From NCBI RefSeq assembly GCF_000499785.1, contig NZ_HG726020.1, positions 1,034,316 through 1,098,315 of the forward strand: DNA of 64,000 nt. Reading direction: 5' to 3'. The stretch is from Bacteroides neonati (GTDB taxonomy: Bacteria; Bacteroidota; Bacteroidia; Bacteroidales; Bacteroidaceae). The translations under genes and the position numbers were made by a program. The notes beneath the pieces are model-generated. The model did not search any database. It saw nothing but the letters and a program-made list of their open reading frames with translations, and was not told where the DNA came from. Position 1 is the stretch's first letter. Each line of letters begins with the position of its first letter. Shown in pieces: positions 27,962 to 37,362 of this stretch.

Positions 27962-28870
27962 TTATTTAAAGACCTGTTTCATCGGCCTTCCGATCCATAC
28001 TTGTGGTTGTTTAAGAGCGAAGATAGAGGCAATGGTCGAAGCAACATCAAACTGCATCATGCTTTCGTCAAAACATAGTCCTTTTTTAATATTCTTTCCA
28101 CTGATAATAAAAGGTGTCTCCATCTCTTCCATGGTTTTGCCACCATGTCCCTTTTTGATACCGCCATGATCGGAGGTAACAATAAAGATGGTTTGATCCA
28201 GCATACCGGCTTCTTCCACTGCTTTTATAATTTGTCCGATGTACTCATCCAGCTCTTCTAGTTTTGCATAATAAGCAGGCGTATCATGCCCGTCGACATG
28301 ACCTGTATGATCAGGACTATCGAAAATAAATCCGGCTAAAACAGGCTTTTTTTCTTTGATGTATTGAGAAGCCATTTCGCTCATCGCCTTCGGATACTTA
28401 TTGTAATCGGGCACCTGTTGCTGATAACTCATTGCAAGCGAATCAATCAGATACTTAATTCCACCCCACTCGTACAAACATCCTATTTCGACCTTGGGAG
28501 AGCTTTCTCGAAGCAATTGAAAGACGGTTGGGAAGATACCATGTGCATTCAGTTCACGAGAAGGCAGCTCGGGCGTTTTAGATCCCCAGTCGGTATATCC
28601 ATGCAATTCAGGACCGGCTCCCATAAACATAGAGGCCCAGTTCACCGCACTCGAAGAAGGAAGTACACTTCGCTTCTTTAATGTATAAGCACCTTCTTTC
28701 ATCAATTTCTTTACATGTGGCATATTGGCTTTTTCAACGCTGTAAGAACCCCAGCCATCCAATCCGATAAGAATAACATGTTCCGCCTTCCATTTCGCTG
28801 CAAAGCCGGTAGACGGCATCATAAAAAGAGTAAGTACTGCCAGTGTCCATTGTAAAATTTGTTGTTTCAT
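27962..28870 (-). CDS. Exported alkaline-phosphatase-superfamily protein (phosphodiesterase/sulfatase-like)
   Basis: Predicted periplasmic metal-dependent hydrolase, 302 residues. A signal peptide (about 1-24, ending TGFA) is followed by the metal/nucleophile region LIGLDGWGSYSVEKA and, near residue 90, SSSAVNWASMFMG, in which a Ser or Thr would be the nucleophile. Metal ligands are suggested by DSPDHTGHVDGHD (about 185) and TSDHGGIKKGHGG (about 232), the standard order for type I phosphodiesterase/nucleotide pyrophosphatase members. It is shorter than sulfatases, so a phosphodiesterase-like role is more likely. The substrate is unknown. It is divergent from the AraC gene. Confidence 0.82.
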   Translation of the reverse strand: MKQQILQWTLAVLTLFMMPSTGFAAKWKAEHVILIGLDGWGSYSVEKANMPHVKKLMKEGAYTLKKRSVLPSSSAVNWASMFMGAGPELHGYTDWGSKTPELPSRELNAHGIFPTVFQLLRESSPKVEIGCLYEWGGIKYLIDSLAMSYQQQVPDYNKYPKAMSEMASQYIKEKKPVLAGFIFDSPDHTGHVDGHDTPAYYAKLEELDEYIGQIIKAVEEAGMLDQTIFIVTSDHGGIKKGHGGKTMEEMETPFIISGKNIKKGLCFDESMMQFDVASTIASIFALKQPQVWIGRPMKQVFK

Positions 28871-28956
28871 TGTAAACGATTATTTAGATTAAAAACGATG
28901 TATTACATTTAAAAATTCACTTTCTCATAAGCTATTCAGTCTTACGTTGAAAATCG

Positions 28957-28964
28957 CAAAAGTA
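28957..28964 (-). promoter_or_regulatory. Predicted -7 element for the exported phosphatase-like gene
   Basis: TACTTTTG on the minus strand matches TAnnTTTG. No clear -33 element is present, and the implied leader is about 80 nt. The rest of the 255-bp divergent gap is AT-rich without other recognised structure except the plus-strand element at 29071. Confidence 0.4.
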
Positions 28965-29070
28965 TATAGAAATGATCAGCTAATCTAATAGAATTTCTGC
29001 ATTTTGTAGTATTTTCGCTTATTTGCATTATTTATCTATAGAAATCAACCTCATTTTTAAAAATAAATGA

Positions 29071-29078
29071 TAATTTTG
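29071..29078 (+). promoter_or_regulatory. Predicted -7 element for the AraC-family gene
   Basis: TAATTTTG matches TAnnTTTG. The -33 region is only T-rich. Initiation near 29085 would leave about 40 nt before the ATG at 29126. Confidence 0.4.
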
Positions 29079-29125
29079 TCTTCGCCAATAAATCTAGCTA
29101 TTCACTACCATTAATATAAAATAGT

Positions 29126-30016
29126 ATGATTAACACAGAGCTATTCAAGGAAGTATCGCCATTATCACCCAAAGATTGCTTTATATTGATAGAAAGACAA
29201 AAGAGTAATTTCAACTTTCCCATCCATATACACCCGGAGTTTGAGCTTAATTATATAGAAAATGGCAAAGGTGCTCAACGAATCGTAGGTGATTCGATGG
29301 AGGAGATTGACGACGAAGAGTTAGTATTAATTACCAATCCAAGGCTGGAGCATGCTTGGATCGATCATCATTGTCAATCGCAAAACATTCACGAAATTAC
29401 GATTCAATTTCACCCACACCTACTTTCTGATGAGTTTCTGAACAAGAATCAACTCATCAGTGTGCAGCAATTATTCCAACAGGCCGAAAATGGCATTGTA
29501 TTCAGTCGGGAAACAATTTCGAAGGTACGACCCTTACTAAAAACACTCACCTGCGAAAACGATAGCTTTTACTCTTTGATAAAGTTGATGATTATTCTAC
29601 ACGAATTATCCATCGATAAAGAAATGCGTCAACTATCCAGTTATCTATTTTCGAACAATGCACAGGAATCGGGCAGTAACAACCTTAAATTAAATAAGGT
29701 AATGAACTATCTCCAAAAGAATTACTCTGAAACCATCCGGCTGTCCGATGTAGCCGATATGATCAATATGAGCGAAGCCTCTTTCTGCCGGTTCATCAAG
29801 CAACACACATCCAAAAGTTTTGTGGATCTCTTAACAGACATGCGTCTGGGCATTGCCACCCGCTCACTGATTGACTCACCGCTCAGTATTGCCGAAATTG
29901 GTTATAGCTGTGGATTTAATAATTTGTCGAACTTCAACCGTACCTTCAAAAAAAAGAAGGGAGTTACTCCTACCGAGTTTCGCGATAATTACCGAAAGAA
30001 AAAAACGATTATTTAA
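29126..30016 (+). CDS. AraC-family transcriptional regulator
   Basis: Cytosolic DNA-binding regulator of 296 residues. The amino-terminal part resembles a cupin sensor (FPIHIHPEFELNYIENGKG, about 31-49). The carboxy-terminal AraC domain has two helix-turn-helix units: IRLSDVADMINMSEASFCRFIKQ (about 205) and SIAEIGYSCGFNNLSNFNRTFKKKKGVTPTEFR (about 255), ending in the usual P-x-x-[FY]R. It is divergent from the exported phosphatase-like gene and its end overlaps the convergent lipoprotein gene by 8 bp. The target is not evident: it could be the divergent neighbour or the nearby carbohydrate locus. The start MINTELFK is supported by the upstream -7 element. Confidence 0.92.
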   Translation: MINTELFKEVSPLSPKDCFILIERQKSNFNFPIHIHPEFELNYIENGKGAQRIVGDSMEEIDDEELVLITNPRLEHAWIDHHCQSQNIHEITIQFHPHLLSDEFLNKNQLISVQQLFQQAENGIVFSRETISKVRPLLKTLTCENDSFYSLIKLMIILHELSIDKEMRQLSSYLFSNNAQESGSNNLKLNKVMNYLQKNYSETIRLSDVADMINMSEASFCRFIKQHTSKSFVDLLTDMRLGIATRSLIDSPLSIAEIGYSCGFNNLSNFNRTFKKKKGVTPTEFRDNYRKKKTII

Positions 30017-31463
30017 ATACCTCCGCCTGCGTATTCTGATACGCGTGCTTAATCGTAGCTGCATCAAAGGGCAAAGAAGTTGCCGACAGTTCGGGTATGT
30101 TGTACGATTTAAAAGTATAGTCATAGTATTCGGGGTCTTTTTGTGGCAATACAAAGGGTTTATGTGTATTGCCTTGCTTATCGACATAAGAGAAATAAGG
30201 CTTCCCGTATTGTCCGTCTCCGCGCTTACTTGCAAAGACAAACCAACGACTACCCGAAGCCCAACTATGGTAGGTATCCGAACGATCGGAGTTTACTTGT
30301 TTCAAAGCGTCTATTATTCCGGTTTGCAAATCAAGTAAACGTAAGTCCGTTTCCTGATGCCAGATGGGGAACGTGCCATAGTCGGCTACGGTGAAAAGCA
30401 TATAACGACCATCGGGAGATACCTTGGGGAAACAAACAGAACCTGCCTGTTTATTCGCATCCCAGATCGTATCGATCCGATTTCCCCATCTACCTGCTTC
30501 CGCATCAAAGCCAATGCGGCAAAGTGAATAGCGAAGCTGCTTCACACTATCCGGCAAGACAACCATTGGTGCGGCACAATAATAGATAAACCGACCGTCT
30601 GCCGAGAAAGTAGGAAAAGTTTCAAGAATGTCCTTACGACTAACCAAGGAGGAGGTAATCATACGATTGTTATCGAAGTCGGCTACAGCAAGATCTGATT
30701 TGGTATCAAACACTTCTAAACGACGGTTGTTTAGTGCATGGAAAGCGGGTATGATACTATTAGATGAAAACACGCCATACCGTCCGGAAGGATGAAAATC
30801 GCCATAGACAGCCGATGATACCATCGAATCATTTTTCAGTACCAACTTACGCAATTTCCCATTTCGATTCAAAATCGTTCCTCCATTCTTACCGCGCAAA
30901 TGAAAAAAGGAGAGCTTACCGCTTTGCTGTCCATATATGTGGCAATTCATGCAATTACCCTCTGTCAGGTTATTATCAGCAATCACCCTTTCATCGAAGT
31001 TCTCCAAATTCCGTTCACACAGCTGCAAGGCATTCCAAACTTCATAACCCGGTTCAATCAACCGATAACTCATATAGCCATCAATCGCTTCGGGAGCTAT
31101 CCTCCAAGAAAACGGAGCATACTGCAACCATTGTCCTTTTACCAATGCCACTACATTGACCGTCAACATTTCACCTTTCTCTGCCTCCAACAGCCTTTTC
31201 CATTTTTTTATCGAGAAGCAAACTTTATAGTCACCTGTCTCTACCAGACTATCTTTGCGCCCGCAAACAGATACCCGATAAGCGGTAGCCTCATTCGTTA
31301 ACATAAAGTTAAGCGGTGCGATATTATAGGGTATGGTTACGTCTCTGTAATCGGGATATATCGGAGCCGCTTCATTTACAAGTTCTATTTGTTCGGGTCG
31401 CGGGGTACATGAGAATAAGCTCAACCCTAAAAGAGCAACAGTCACATATTTTTTTATTTTCAT
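30009..31463 (-). CDS. TolB-like lipoprotein with a CxxCH heme-binding motif
   Basis: Predicted periplasm-facing lipoprotein, 484 residues, with lipobox LFSC (Cys19). A single cytochrome-c-type motif CMNCH lies at residues 171-175. The carboxy-terminal half has WD40/TolB-like repeats: YGDFHPSGRYGVFSS, FPTFSADGRFIYYCA, FPKVSPDGRYMLFTV and YHSWASGSRWFVFAS. A heme-bearing beta-propeller is inferred. Similar proteins in Bacteroidales sit beside a polytopic membrane protein, as here (12 bp away). The biological role is not known; a redox or surface-assembly function is possible. Confidence 0.7.
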   Translation of the reverse strand: MKIKKYVTVALLGLSLFSCTPRPEQIELVNEAAPIYPDYRDVTIPYNIAPLNFMLTNEATAYRVSVCGRKDSLVETGDYKVCFSIKKWKRLLEAEKGEMLTVNVVALVKGQWLQYAPFSWRIAPEAIDGYMSYRLIEPGYEVWNALQLCERNLENFDERVIADNNLTEGNCMNCHIYGQQSGKLSFFHLRGKNGGTILNRNGKLRKLVLKNDSMVSSAVYGDFHPSGRYGVFSSNSIIPAFHALNNRRLEVFDTKSDLAVADFDNNRMITSSLVSRKDILETFPTFSADGRFIYYCAAPMVVLPDSVKQLRYSLCRIGFDAEAGRWGNRIDTIWDANKQAGSVCFPKVSPDGRYMLFTVADYGTFPIWHQETDLRLLDLQTGIIDALKQVNSDRSDTYHSWASGSRWFVFASKRGDGQYGKPYFSYVDKQGNTHKPFVLPQKDPEYYDYTFKSYNIPELSATSLPFDAATIKHAYQNTQAEVFK

Positions 31464-31475
31464 CTTCTTCTTTTT

Positions 31476-33086
31476 TTATTGAAATTGTGCATAATGATAA
31501 TAGAACCAGTAAGTTTTTCCAAACTGACCACTCAATGCATCCGGATGACCACCAAACTGATTATGGAGGCGATTGTATTCATTAAAATCGATCACGACTT
31601 CGGGAGACATACCTGTCTTTTTCACTTCTTCGCCCATAGCCTGTTTCTTCATCAATTGAATAAGCAACGCCTCGGCATACAGTCTGCTTGGTTTTTCATG
31701 ATAAAACTGTTGGTAATCTTTCGTAAAAGCAGGAAGATCTTTCATCAACAAATGAAAACAAAGTAGATAATCGCGAGCCATTCGATTCTCTGCATTTGCT
31801 TCGAGGAGCAAACGAAGAGATTTGGCTACATCCAACGAAGAAACGCGTAAGGTATCTTTTTCAGGAAGAAATGTCCGTTTCCAGTTAAGCCACTGCTTTA
31901 CCTCGCTCGTTTGTTCGCCCGGCATACGATCTTTCGCCCATTGTTTGTAAGCCAATGTACGAGAGAGTGTCTTTAGGTATTTCTTTGCTGCCACCTCATC
32001 ACCATTGATCAAATTTATTTCTGCCAATCGCTGAACCATACGAGCTCCTTTATGCTGTGGAGAAAAAATCATACTTAACATGGCAGCATGTTCTGCCATG
32101 GTCATATCTCCCAAATGGAACCAAACCTCATTCGCCAATTGAGTTGAGAAATATGTAGAAGACTCATCGATTGGAATAAACAATCCCAGACCCGCCGGTT
32201 GGTATTGATTCATCAACCGCCCCGACAAGTCTCCTTGCATGGCGTGTGCCAAGTTCGAACAAACCGAGGTCAAACTCATCCTCATATCAGGCTGTGCTAA
32301 CTGTATAACCTTCTCCCAGTTTGCTGCATGTAACTCTATATTCATGCCCAATAAGCGTTCATGCATTAAATCGGGTTTACTCCACCATTCCGTTGCCGGA
32401 TACTGATAAGCCTGAGGCAGTGTCAGCAAGTATGTATTACTTAGACACGCCGGAAGAGCCATACCCGCTACCAGCATCAAACCTGCCACCAAATATTGTT
32501 TCATGGGAGCCACGACCAGCAAGCAAGCAAAAAACAAAAAGACAAACACTCCATAACCAAACAAGACATAGCTCAGCACTACTCCTATCATGCCGCCACA
32601 AAGCAGTGCTCTTTTCCCCCTTAATTGTTTAAACAATAAAAAAAGAAAAAGACCACCGATCAATGAAACTGTGGACGAAAGCGGATAGGTTAGACTACAA
32701 AGACGCGCTCCCTCCCATCCGATCATTATTACCCCACCGACTAAAGCGATCCAAGGTTTCACCCACACACGAAACACCCAATAACCCGTACCACCCAGCA
32801 AGAGTAATAAGCTGGTAATAATGGCTGCACCTGCTCCGTTATAGTGAAAAAACTGGAGTAAAAAATCGCCTGATAAGCAAGATAAAACAGCCGGTTTCTC
32901 TATGTAAGAGAGTAATTGAAGAAGTGTGTAAGTAAATAAAGAAGTCTGCTCCCGATAAAGCAAATGATAAGAATAAGCAAGCTGAAAGAAGCCAAAACAA
33001 GCCAGCCCACAGAGTAATATCAATCCCCAAGTAAATATAGTAATGTTTTTCATTGAATCATCCGTCAAAAAGGTTTCTTGATACAA
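31476..33086 (-). CDS. Polytopic membrane protein, DUF6057-like
   Basis: Inner-membrane protein of 536 residues. The first about 260 residues hold roughly nine hydrophobic segments (for example ILLCGLACFGFFQLAY and ALLCGGMIGVVLSYVLFGYG). The remaining 270 are soluble and helix-rich, with TPR-like text such as HKGARMVQRLAEINLINGDE. An extended soluble tail after a multi-pass region suggests a membrane-anchored assembly or glycan-handling role, but no catalytic motif was recognised. It is upstream of the CxxCH lipoprotein by 12 bp and certainly co-transcribed. MKNITIFTWG, 11 residues in (33053), is an alternative start. The DUF6057 assignment is from memory of neighbourhood and layout. Confidence 0.6.
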   Translation of the reverse strand: MYQETFLTDDSMKNITIFTWGLILLCGLACFGFFQLAYSYHLLYREQTSLFTYTLLQLLSYIEKPAVLSCLSGDFLLQFFHYNGAGAAIITSLLLLLGGTGYWVFRVWVKPWIALVGGVIMIGWEGARLCSLTYPLSSTVSLIGGLFLFLLFKQLRGKRALLCGGMIGVVLSYVLFGYGVFVFLFFACLLVVAPMKQYLVAGLMLVAGMALPACLSNTYLLTLPQAYQYPATEWWSKPDLMHERLLGMNIELHAANWEKVIQLAQPDMRMSLTSVCSNLAHAMQGDLSGRLMNQYQPAGLGLFIPIDESSTYFSTQLANEVWFHLGDMTMAEHAAMLSMIFSPQHKGARMVQRLAEINLINGDEVAAKKYLKTLSRTLAYKQWAKDRMPGEQTSEVKQWLNWKRTFLPEKDTLRVSSLDVAKSLRLLLEANAENRMARDYLLCFHLLMKDLPAFTKDYQQFYHEKPSRLYAEALLIQLMKKQAMGEEVKKTGMSPEVVIDFNEYNRLHNQFGGHPDALSGQFGKTYWFYYHYAQFQ

Positions 33087-33164
33087 AGGTAAATAAAAAA
33101 GAGAAAACCGGTTAGTACTTTATCCTCAACTAATAATACTATTCTTTCACAATGAATCAGATAC

Positions 33165-33195
33165 TTGTTCAGCCCAAACTTTATTACTTCTTTTG
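33165..33195 (+). promoter_or_regulatory. Predicted promoter of the DUF4838 gene
   Basis: TTG (33165-33167), a 20-bp spacer, then TTCTTTTG (33188-33195), one mismatch from TAnnTTTG. Initiation near 33202 gives a leader of about 28 nt before the ATG at 33230. Confidence 0.5.
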
Positions 33196-33229
33196 CACAT
33201 AATCCGTTCAATCTTAAAAGAATAACACC

Positions 33230-35431
33230 ATGAAAAGAATACCAAACTTATGCTGTATCATTTTACTCCTGGCAACAATTTCTTGTAAGCTGAATGCGCA
33301 AGTGGCATTGGTTAAAGAGGGCAAACCGATGGGGCGAATTGTTACGACAGACAACCCGATTGACAACCGAGCAGCCCAACTACTACAAGACTTCGTTTCG
33401 CGCATTACCCAGGTTCGCTTGCCAGTCGTCATCACAAATTCCACCCGGAAGAATGACGTCATAATAGGTTCCGGCAACACCCAAGGCCTAACCGAAGATG
33501 GATTCCGCCTAACCACCCAAAAGCATCAATTATACATTAGCAGCGGAGGTGATAAAGGCAGCATTTACGGAGTTGTTACACTATTAGAGAAATACATGGG
33601 TGTTTCATACTATGCACCCCATTGCTATCATTTAGAGCAAAGCCGTACATTGACTATACCTTCACTTGATCTGGCCGAAAACCCAACCTTTCGATACAGA
33701 CAGAGTCAGAATTACGCGTTATCCGAAGATACGGTTTACAAAGATTGGCTTCGTCTGGAAGATCCGCAAGATGTATTTGTCAAAGGATACTGGGTACACA
33801 CCTTCAGCCGGTTATTGCCGGTAGCCGAATTTGGAGAAACACACCCGGAATATTACTCATTCATTAACGGTCAACGCCGTCCCGGAAATGCTAGCCAGTT
33901 ATGTCTCACAAATCCCGAAGTACTCGAAATCATAACTCACCGGATCGACTCTATTTTTAAAGCAAATCCCAAAGCAAAAATCATATCCGTTAGTCAAAAT
34001 GATGGAAATGACACCTACTGCACTTGCCCTACCTGTCGTTCCATCGATGAGTACGAAGGCAGTCCCACCGGAAGCCTGATACATTTTGTTAATCAATTGG
34101 CGAAACGCTTCCCGGGTAAAGAATTTTCAACACTGGCGTACCAATATACGATGCATCCGCCCAAACACATAAAACCGTTGCCCAATGTCAACATCATGTT
34201 GTGCAATATCGATTGCAGAAGAGAGGTGCCCCTCACTGACAATGCTTCGGGCAGGAATTTTGTCAAAGCGATGGAAGGCTGGGCAGGTATCAGCAATAAT
34301 ATCTTCGTTTGGGATTATGGTATCAACTTTGATAATTACCTGGTTCCCTTTCCCAACTTCCCCATTCTTCAACAAAATATAAAATTATTCAAAAAGCACC
34401 ATGCCACTATGCATTTTTCACAAATAGCCGGTTCAAGGGGAGGAGATTTTTCTGAGATGCGCACCTATATGGTCAGTAAACTAATGTGGAACTCCGAACT
34501 GAATGCCGACTCACTAATGCGTAGTTTTATGGATCACTATTATGGTGCAGCCTCTCCTTATATTTATCAATATGAAAAACTATTAGAAGGCGCATTGCTT
34601 GCCTCTAACACCGACTTATGGATCTACGACACTCCTTTATCTCATAAAAACGGCATGCTGAACAAGCATTGCCGCAAACGCTATAATGAATTATTCGATC
34701 AGGCCGAAGCTGCTGTTGCCACCGATCAGGAGTTATTGAATCGAGTTCGCTTATCACGACTGCCTTTGCAATACTCCGATTTAGAGATGGCTCGCGTCGA
34801 GCAAGGAGAGAGCATAGAAAGCCTCAACAAACAACTAAGATTATTCGGCGAGCGCACCGATTACTTCAAGGTAACTGCACTAAACGAACGAAACAACACC
34901 CCGAAAGAGTACTGTCTACTGTACCCCGAACGTTATCTGCCTAACAATCGGCAGAACCTGGCCAAAGAGGCAGAAATCAACTGGGTATCAATCCCTGCCG
35001 AACCTTATAAGACAGAAGCAGAAACAGTATTGACCGATGAACAGTTCTCGGGAGACTCCTCCAAAGAACCCGGATGGATTGGATGGCAAGGTACCGATGC
35101 TGTTTTCACTCTCGATATGAAGGAGGTTAAAGAGATTACTTCTATTCAGTGTGACTTCATTCAGCAATTGGGTCAGTGGTCACTATTCCCTCAAGAAGTA
35201 ACATACAGTTACTCCGTAGATAATCAGTGCTATAATTTATTCGGCAAGCACTCTATTGCAGAAGATCGCTCTCCGAAAACAAAATTCCACCAAGCCGTTT
35301 GCACGGTGAATACTCCCATAAAAGCTCGCTATATCCATGTAGTGATCAACAGCGGAAAGGTTTGCCCGGGTTGGCATTTCGGAGCCGGACACCCTTCCTG
35401 GTTCTTTATCGACGAGATTACTGTGCGATGA
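33230..35431 (+). CDS. DUF4838 exported glycosidase-like protein
   Basis: Predicted exported carbohydrate-active protein, 733 residues. A signal peptide covers about residues 1-24 (ends LNAQ). Residues 30-130 resemble the alpha-glucuronidase/GH20-type amino-terminal domain (NRAAQLLQDFVSRIT, GSIYGVVTLLEKYMG). The DUF4838 core includes VSQNDGNDTYCTCPTCRSID (about 245), with a CxCxxC cluster, and FVWDYGINFDNYLVPFPNF near 362. The last 140 residues (EITSIQCDFIQQLGQWSLFP onward) look like an F5/8-type carbohydrate-binding beta-sandwich. The substrate is unknown. It is the first plus-strand gene of the carbohydrate locus. Confidence 0.85.
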   Translation: MKRIPNLCCIILLLATISCKLNAQVALVKEGKPMGRIVTTDNPIDNRAAQLLQDFVSRITQVRLPVVITNSTRKNDVIIGSGNTQGLTEDGFRLTTQKHQLYISSGGDKGSIYGVVTLLEKYMGVSYYAPHCYHLEQSRTLTIPSLDLAENPTFRYRQSQNYALSEDTVYKDWLRLEDPQDVFVKGYWVHTFSRLLPVAEFGETHPEYYSFINGQRRPGNASQLCLTNPEVLEIITHRIDSIFKANPKAKIISVSQNDGNDTYCTCPTCRSIDEYEGSPTGSLIHFVNQLAKRFPGKEFSTLAYQYTMHPPKHIKPLPNVNIMLCNIDCRREVPLTDNASGRNFVKAMEGWAGISNNIFVWDYGINFDNYLVPFPNFPILQQNIKLFKKHHATMHFSQIAGSRGGDFSEMRTYMVSKLMWNSELNADSLMRSFMDHYYGAASPYIYQYEKLLEGALLASNTDLWIYDTPLSHKNGMLNKHCRKRYNELFDQAEAAVATDQELLNRVRLSRLPLQYSDLEMARVEQGESIESLNKQLRLFGERTDYFKVTALNERNNTPKEYCLLYPERYLPNNRQNLAKEAEINWVSIPAEPYKTEAETVLTDEQFSGDSSKEPGWIGWQGTDAVFTLDMKEVKEITSIQCDFIQQLGQWSLFPQEVTYSYSVDNQCYNLFGKHSIAEDRSPKTKFHQAVCTVNTPIKARYIHVVINSGKVCPGWHFGAGHPSWFFIDEITVR

Positions 35432-35475
35432 TAGAACAAATTGATAAGATTCCATCACATTATGATTTAATACTA

Positions 35476-35508
35476 TTTGAATCAACCACTTACACAGGAG
35501 TATCTTTG
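35476..35508 (+). promoter_or_regulatory. Predicted promoter of the GH30 gene
   Basis: TTTG (35476-35479), a 21-bp spacer, then TATCTTTG (35501-35508): a full match to the Bacteroides consensus. Initiation near 35515 leaves about 45 nt before the ATG at 35560. Confidence 0.7.
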
Positions 35509-35559
35509 CAATGAAGATTAGCTTGATTTTCGAAAATAACCATTTAAAACCTATTCTAC

Positions 35560-37071
35560 ATGAAAGCATTTACAATTATTTCGGGCATTTTTGTCTGCTT
35601 GGCTTCTCTGGCCTCTTGTTCTGATGAAAGTATTCCCTCACTATCTGAGCAGAATTCCTCCCCAAATTCCAGAAGTGTTAGTAGTTCTGATGTCATTCTT
35701 CAATGGACCGTCGAAGAGCAAAAAATAGATGGCTTCGGCGTAGCACAAGCCGGATGGGCCGACTACTTATATGCTCATCGCAAACGCAACGAAGTGATGG
35801 GTATACTCTTTGGACAAGATGGACTTAAATTAAGTATTTTACGTGGTGAAGTTTTCCCGCACTATTGGGAAAATACTGCTGACAAAGATTTCAACCTGGA
35901 TGCAGATATTAATCTTTCTCTGGACGATCCTTTTTTTGATACCGATTTCAGTGCCGATGGCAACGAAGCTGCAGAAGCCATTGCACAGCGAAACGGTCAG
36001 TTATGGATCTCTCAGCAAGCTAAACAAACGTATCAGGTTGATAAATTAATATTCTCTACGTGGACTCCCCCAGCCTATATGAAAAGCAATGGAAGTACCT
36101 CTAAAGGCTATTTGAAATCATCTTATTACCAAGCCTATGCCGATTATCTATCGGCTTTTTGCAGTGCCTATGCAAGCAAAGGACTTCCTGTTTATGCCAT
36201 CTCTCCGGCCAACGAACCCGAATATGCCGCTACGTGGAATTCCTGCTTATGGCTGCCGGGTACTACAACCTTAGGTCCATTCATTGTAAACAACTTAGGT
36301 CCCACATTGCGAAATACAAATCCCACTACTAAAATTATTTTTGGCGAAAATGGTCAGTGGACAGGTATTCTCGGATTCATCATGGGAAGCCAGAATTATG
36401 TACGTGATATTTTAAACCTAAATAGCAGAATCACCAATTTTCCGATCATTGCTGCCGGACACGGGTACATTGATCCCGTTACCAAGAAAGATCCGGGCAT
36501 TGCACCTTTCGAGAAAGCAGAATCTAAGAACATTCCTGTTTGGCTCACCGAAATCAGTGATCCGAGTACCAGCTATGACCCCACCATGACCGATGCATTG
36601 CGTTGGGCCAAAGTATTTCACCGGTATTTATGCGAAGCCAATGCCGGAGCAATTGTATGGTGGGCAGGTGCCCTACCCGACAGAAGCACTACCGAAGGAA
36701 TGATATACATTAGTAAGAATCGTACTGACTATGAAGTGCCTAAGCGTTGCGAAGTGTTCGGTAACTTCTCTCGCTATATTCCGGTAAACAGTACCCGTAT
36801 TTCGGCACAATACAACCCGGATTTAGGTTATATGATTTCTGGTTATAAATCAGGTAAATCATTTACTGTAGTTGCCATCAATCCGGCAGATACGGAAACG
36901 ACTGTCAATCTTACGCTGAGCAATGCCCAAACGAGCGGTTCACTGCAAGGATATGTCACCGATGCAACACGTAAATGGGAAGCCGCTACACCCATTCAAC
37001 CAATAGGAAATAGTTATACATTAGTATTACCGGCTCGAAGTGTCGTTTCTTATACAGGTATGGTACAATAG
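35560..37071 (+). CDS. Glycoside hydrolase family 30 lipoprotein
   Basis: Predicted surface or periplasmic retaining endo-/exo-glycosidase, 503 residues. Lipobox LASC with Cys20. The GH30 barrel opens with IDGFGVAQAGWADYL; STWTPPAYMKSNG is near residue 166. The acid/base glutamate is Glu219 in SPANEPEY, and the nucleophile is Glu331 in VWLTEISD. After residue about 410 a beta-sandwich (KSFTVVAINPADTETTVNL) completes the bimodular GH30 fold. GH30 members cleave beta-linked xylan, glucan, galactan or glucocerebroside; the subfamily cannot be fixed here. It has its own promoter and a strong terminator, so it is a separate unit within the locus. Confidence 0.92.
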   Translation: MKAFTIISGIFVCLASLASCSDESIPSLSEQNSSPNSRSVSSSDVILQWTVEEQKIDGFGVAQAGWADYLYAHRKRNEVMGILFGQDGLKLSILRGEVFPHYWENTADKDFNLDADINLSLDDPFFDTDFSADGNEAAEAIAQRNGQLWISQQAKQTYQVDKLIFSTWTPPAYMKSNGSTSKGYLKSSYYQAYADYLSAFCSAYASKGLPVYAISPANEPEYAATWNSCLWLPGTTTLGPFIVNNLGPTLRNTNPTTKIIFGENGQWTGILGFIMGSQNYVRDILNLNSRITNFPIIAAGHGYIDPVTKKDPGIAPFEKAESKNIPVWLTEISDPSTSYDPTMTDALRWAKVFHRYLCEANAGAIVWWAGALPDRSTTEGMIYISKNRTDYEVPKRCEVFGNFSRYIPVNSTRISAQYNPDLGYMISGYKSGKSFTVVAINPADTETTVNLTLSNAQTSGSLQGYVTDATRKWEAATPIQPIGNSYTLVLPARSVVSYTGMVQ

Positions 37072-37101
37072 GTTAAACTGCCATTACCTTCAACACATTA
37101 C

Positions 37102-37137
37102 AAAAGGTTATGCTCCATAAAAAGAGCATAACCTTTT
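37102..37137 (+). terminator. Intrinsic terminator after the GH30 gene
   Basis: Perfect 14-bp stem: 37102-37115 (AAAAGGTTATGCTC) with 37124-37137, loop of 8, followed by CTTTATAAT. It lies 30 bp past the GH30 stop. Confidence 0.88.
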
Positions 37138-37312
37138 CTTTATAATATAATACTTTTCCCGCAGCCGATGATACTTCCTTGCCCATGTATTTATGTTTCT
37201 ATAACAAATAACAAAATAAAAAAGAAGAAGCACCCTACCACCATGGTATACAGTCGTATAAGCGGTATTTATATCATTGATAATATTTCATTATCTAATG
37301 CTTAAATTTCAC

Positions 37313-37343
37313 TTGGATAAGCTTTATTCACAAGTTACTTTTG
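37313..37343 (+). promoter_or_regulatory. Predicted promoter, probably the original susC promoter, cut off by the IS
   Basis: TTG (37313-37315), a 20-bp spacer, then TACTTTTG (37336-37343), a full -7 match. Initiation near 37350 would fall 18 bp before the IS left end (37368). With the IS removed, the leader to the susC ATG would be about 190 nt, normal for Bacteroidetes susC genes. It now reads into the IS. Confidence 0.6.
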
Positions 37344-37362
37344 TAACATCATTATTATATAT

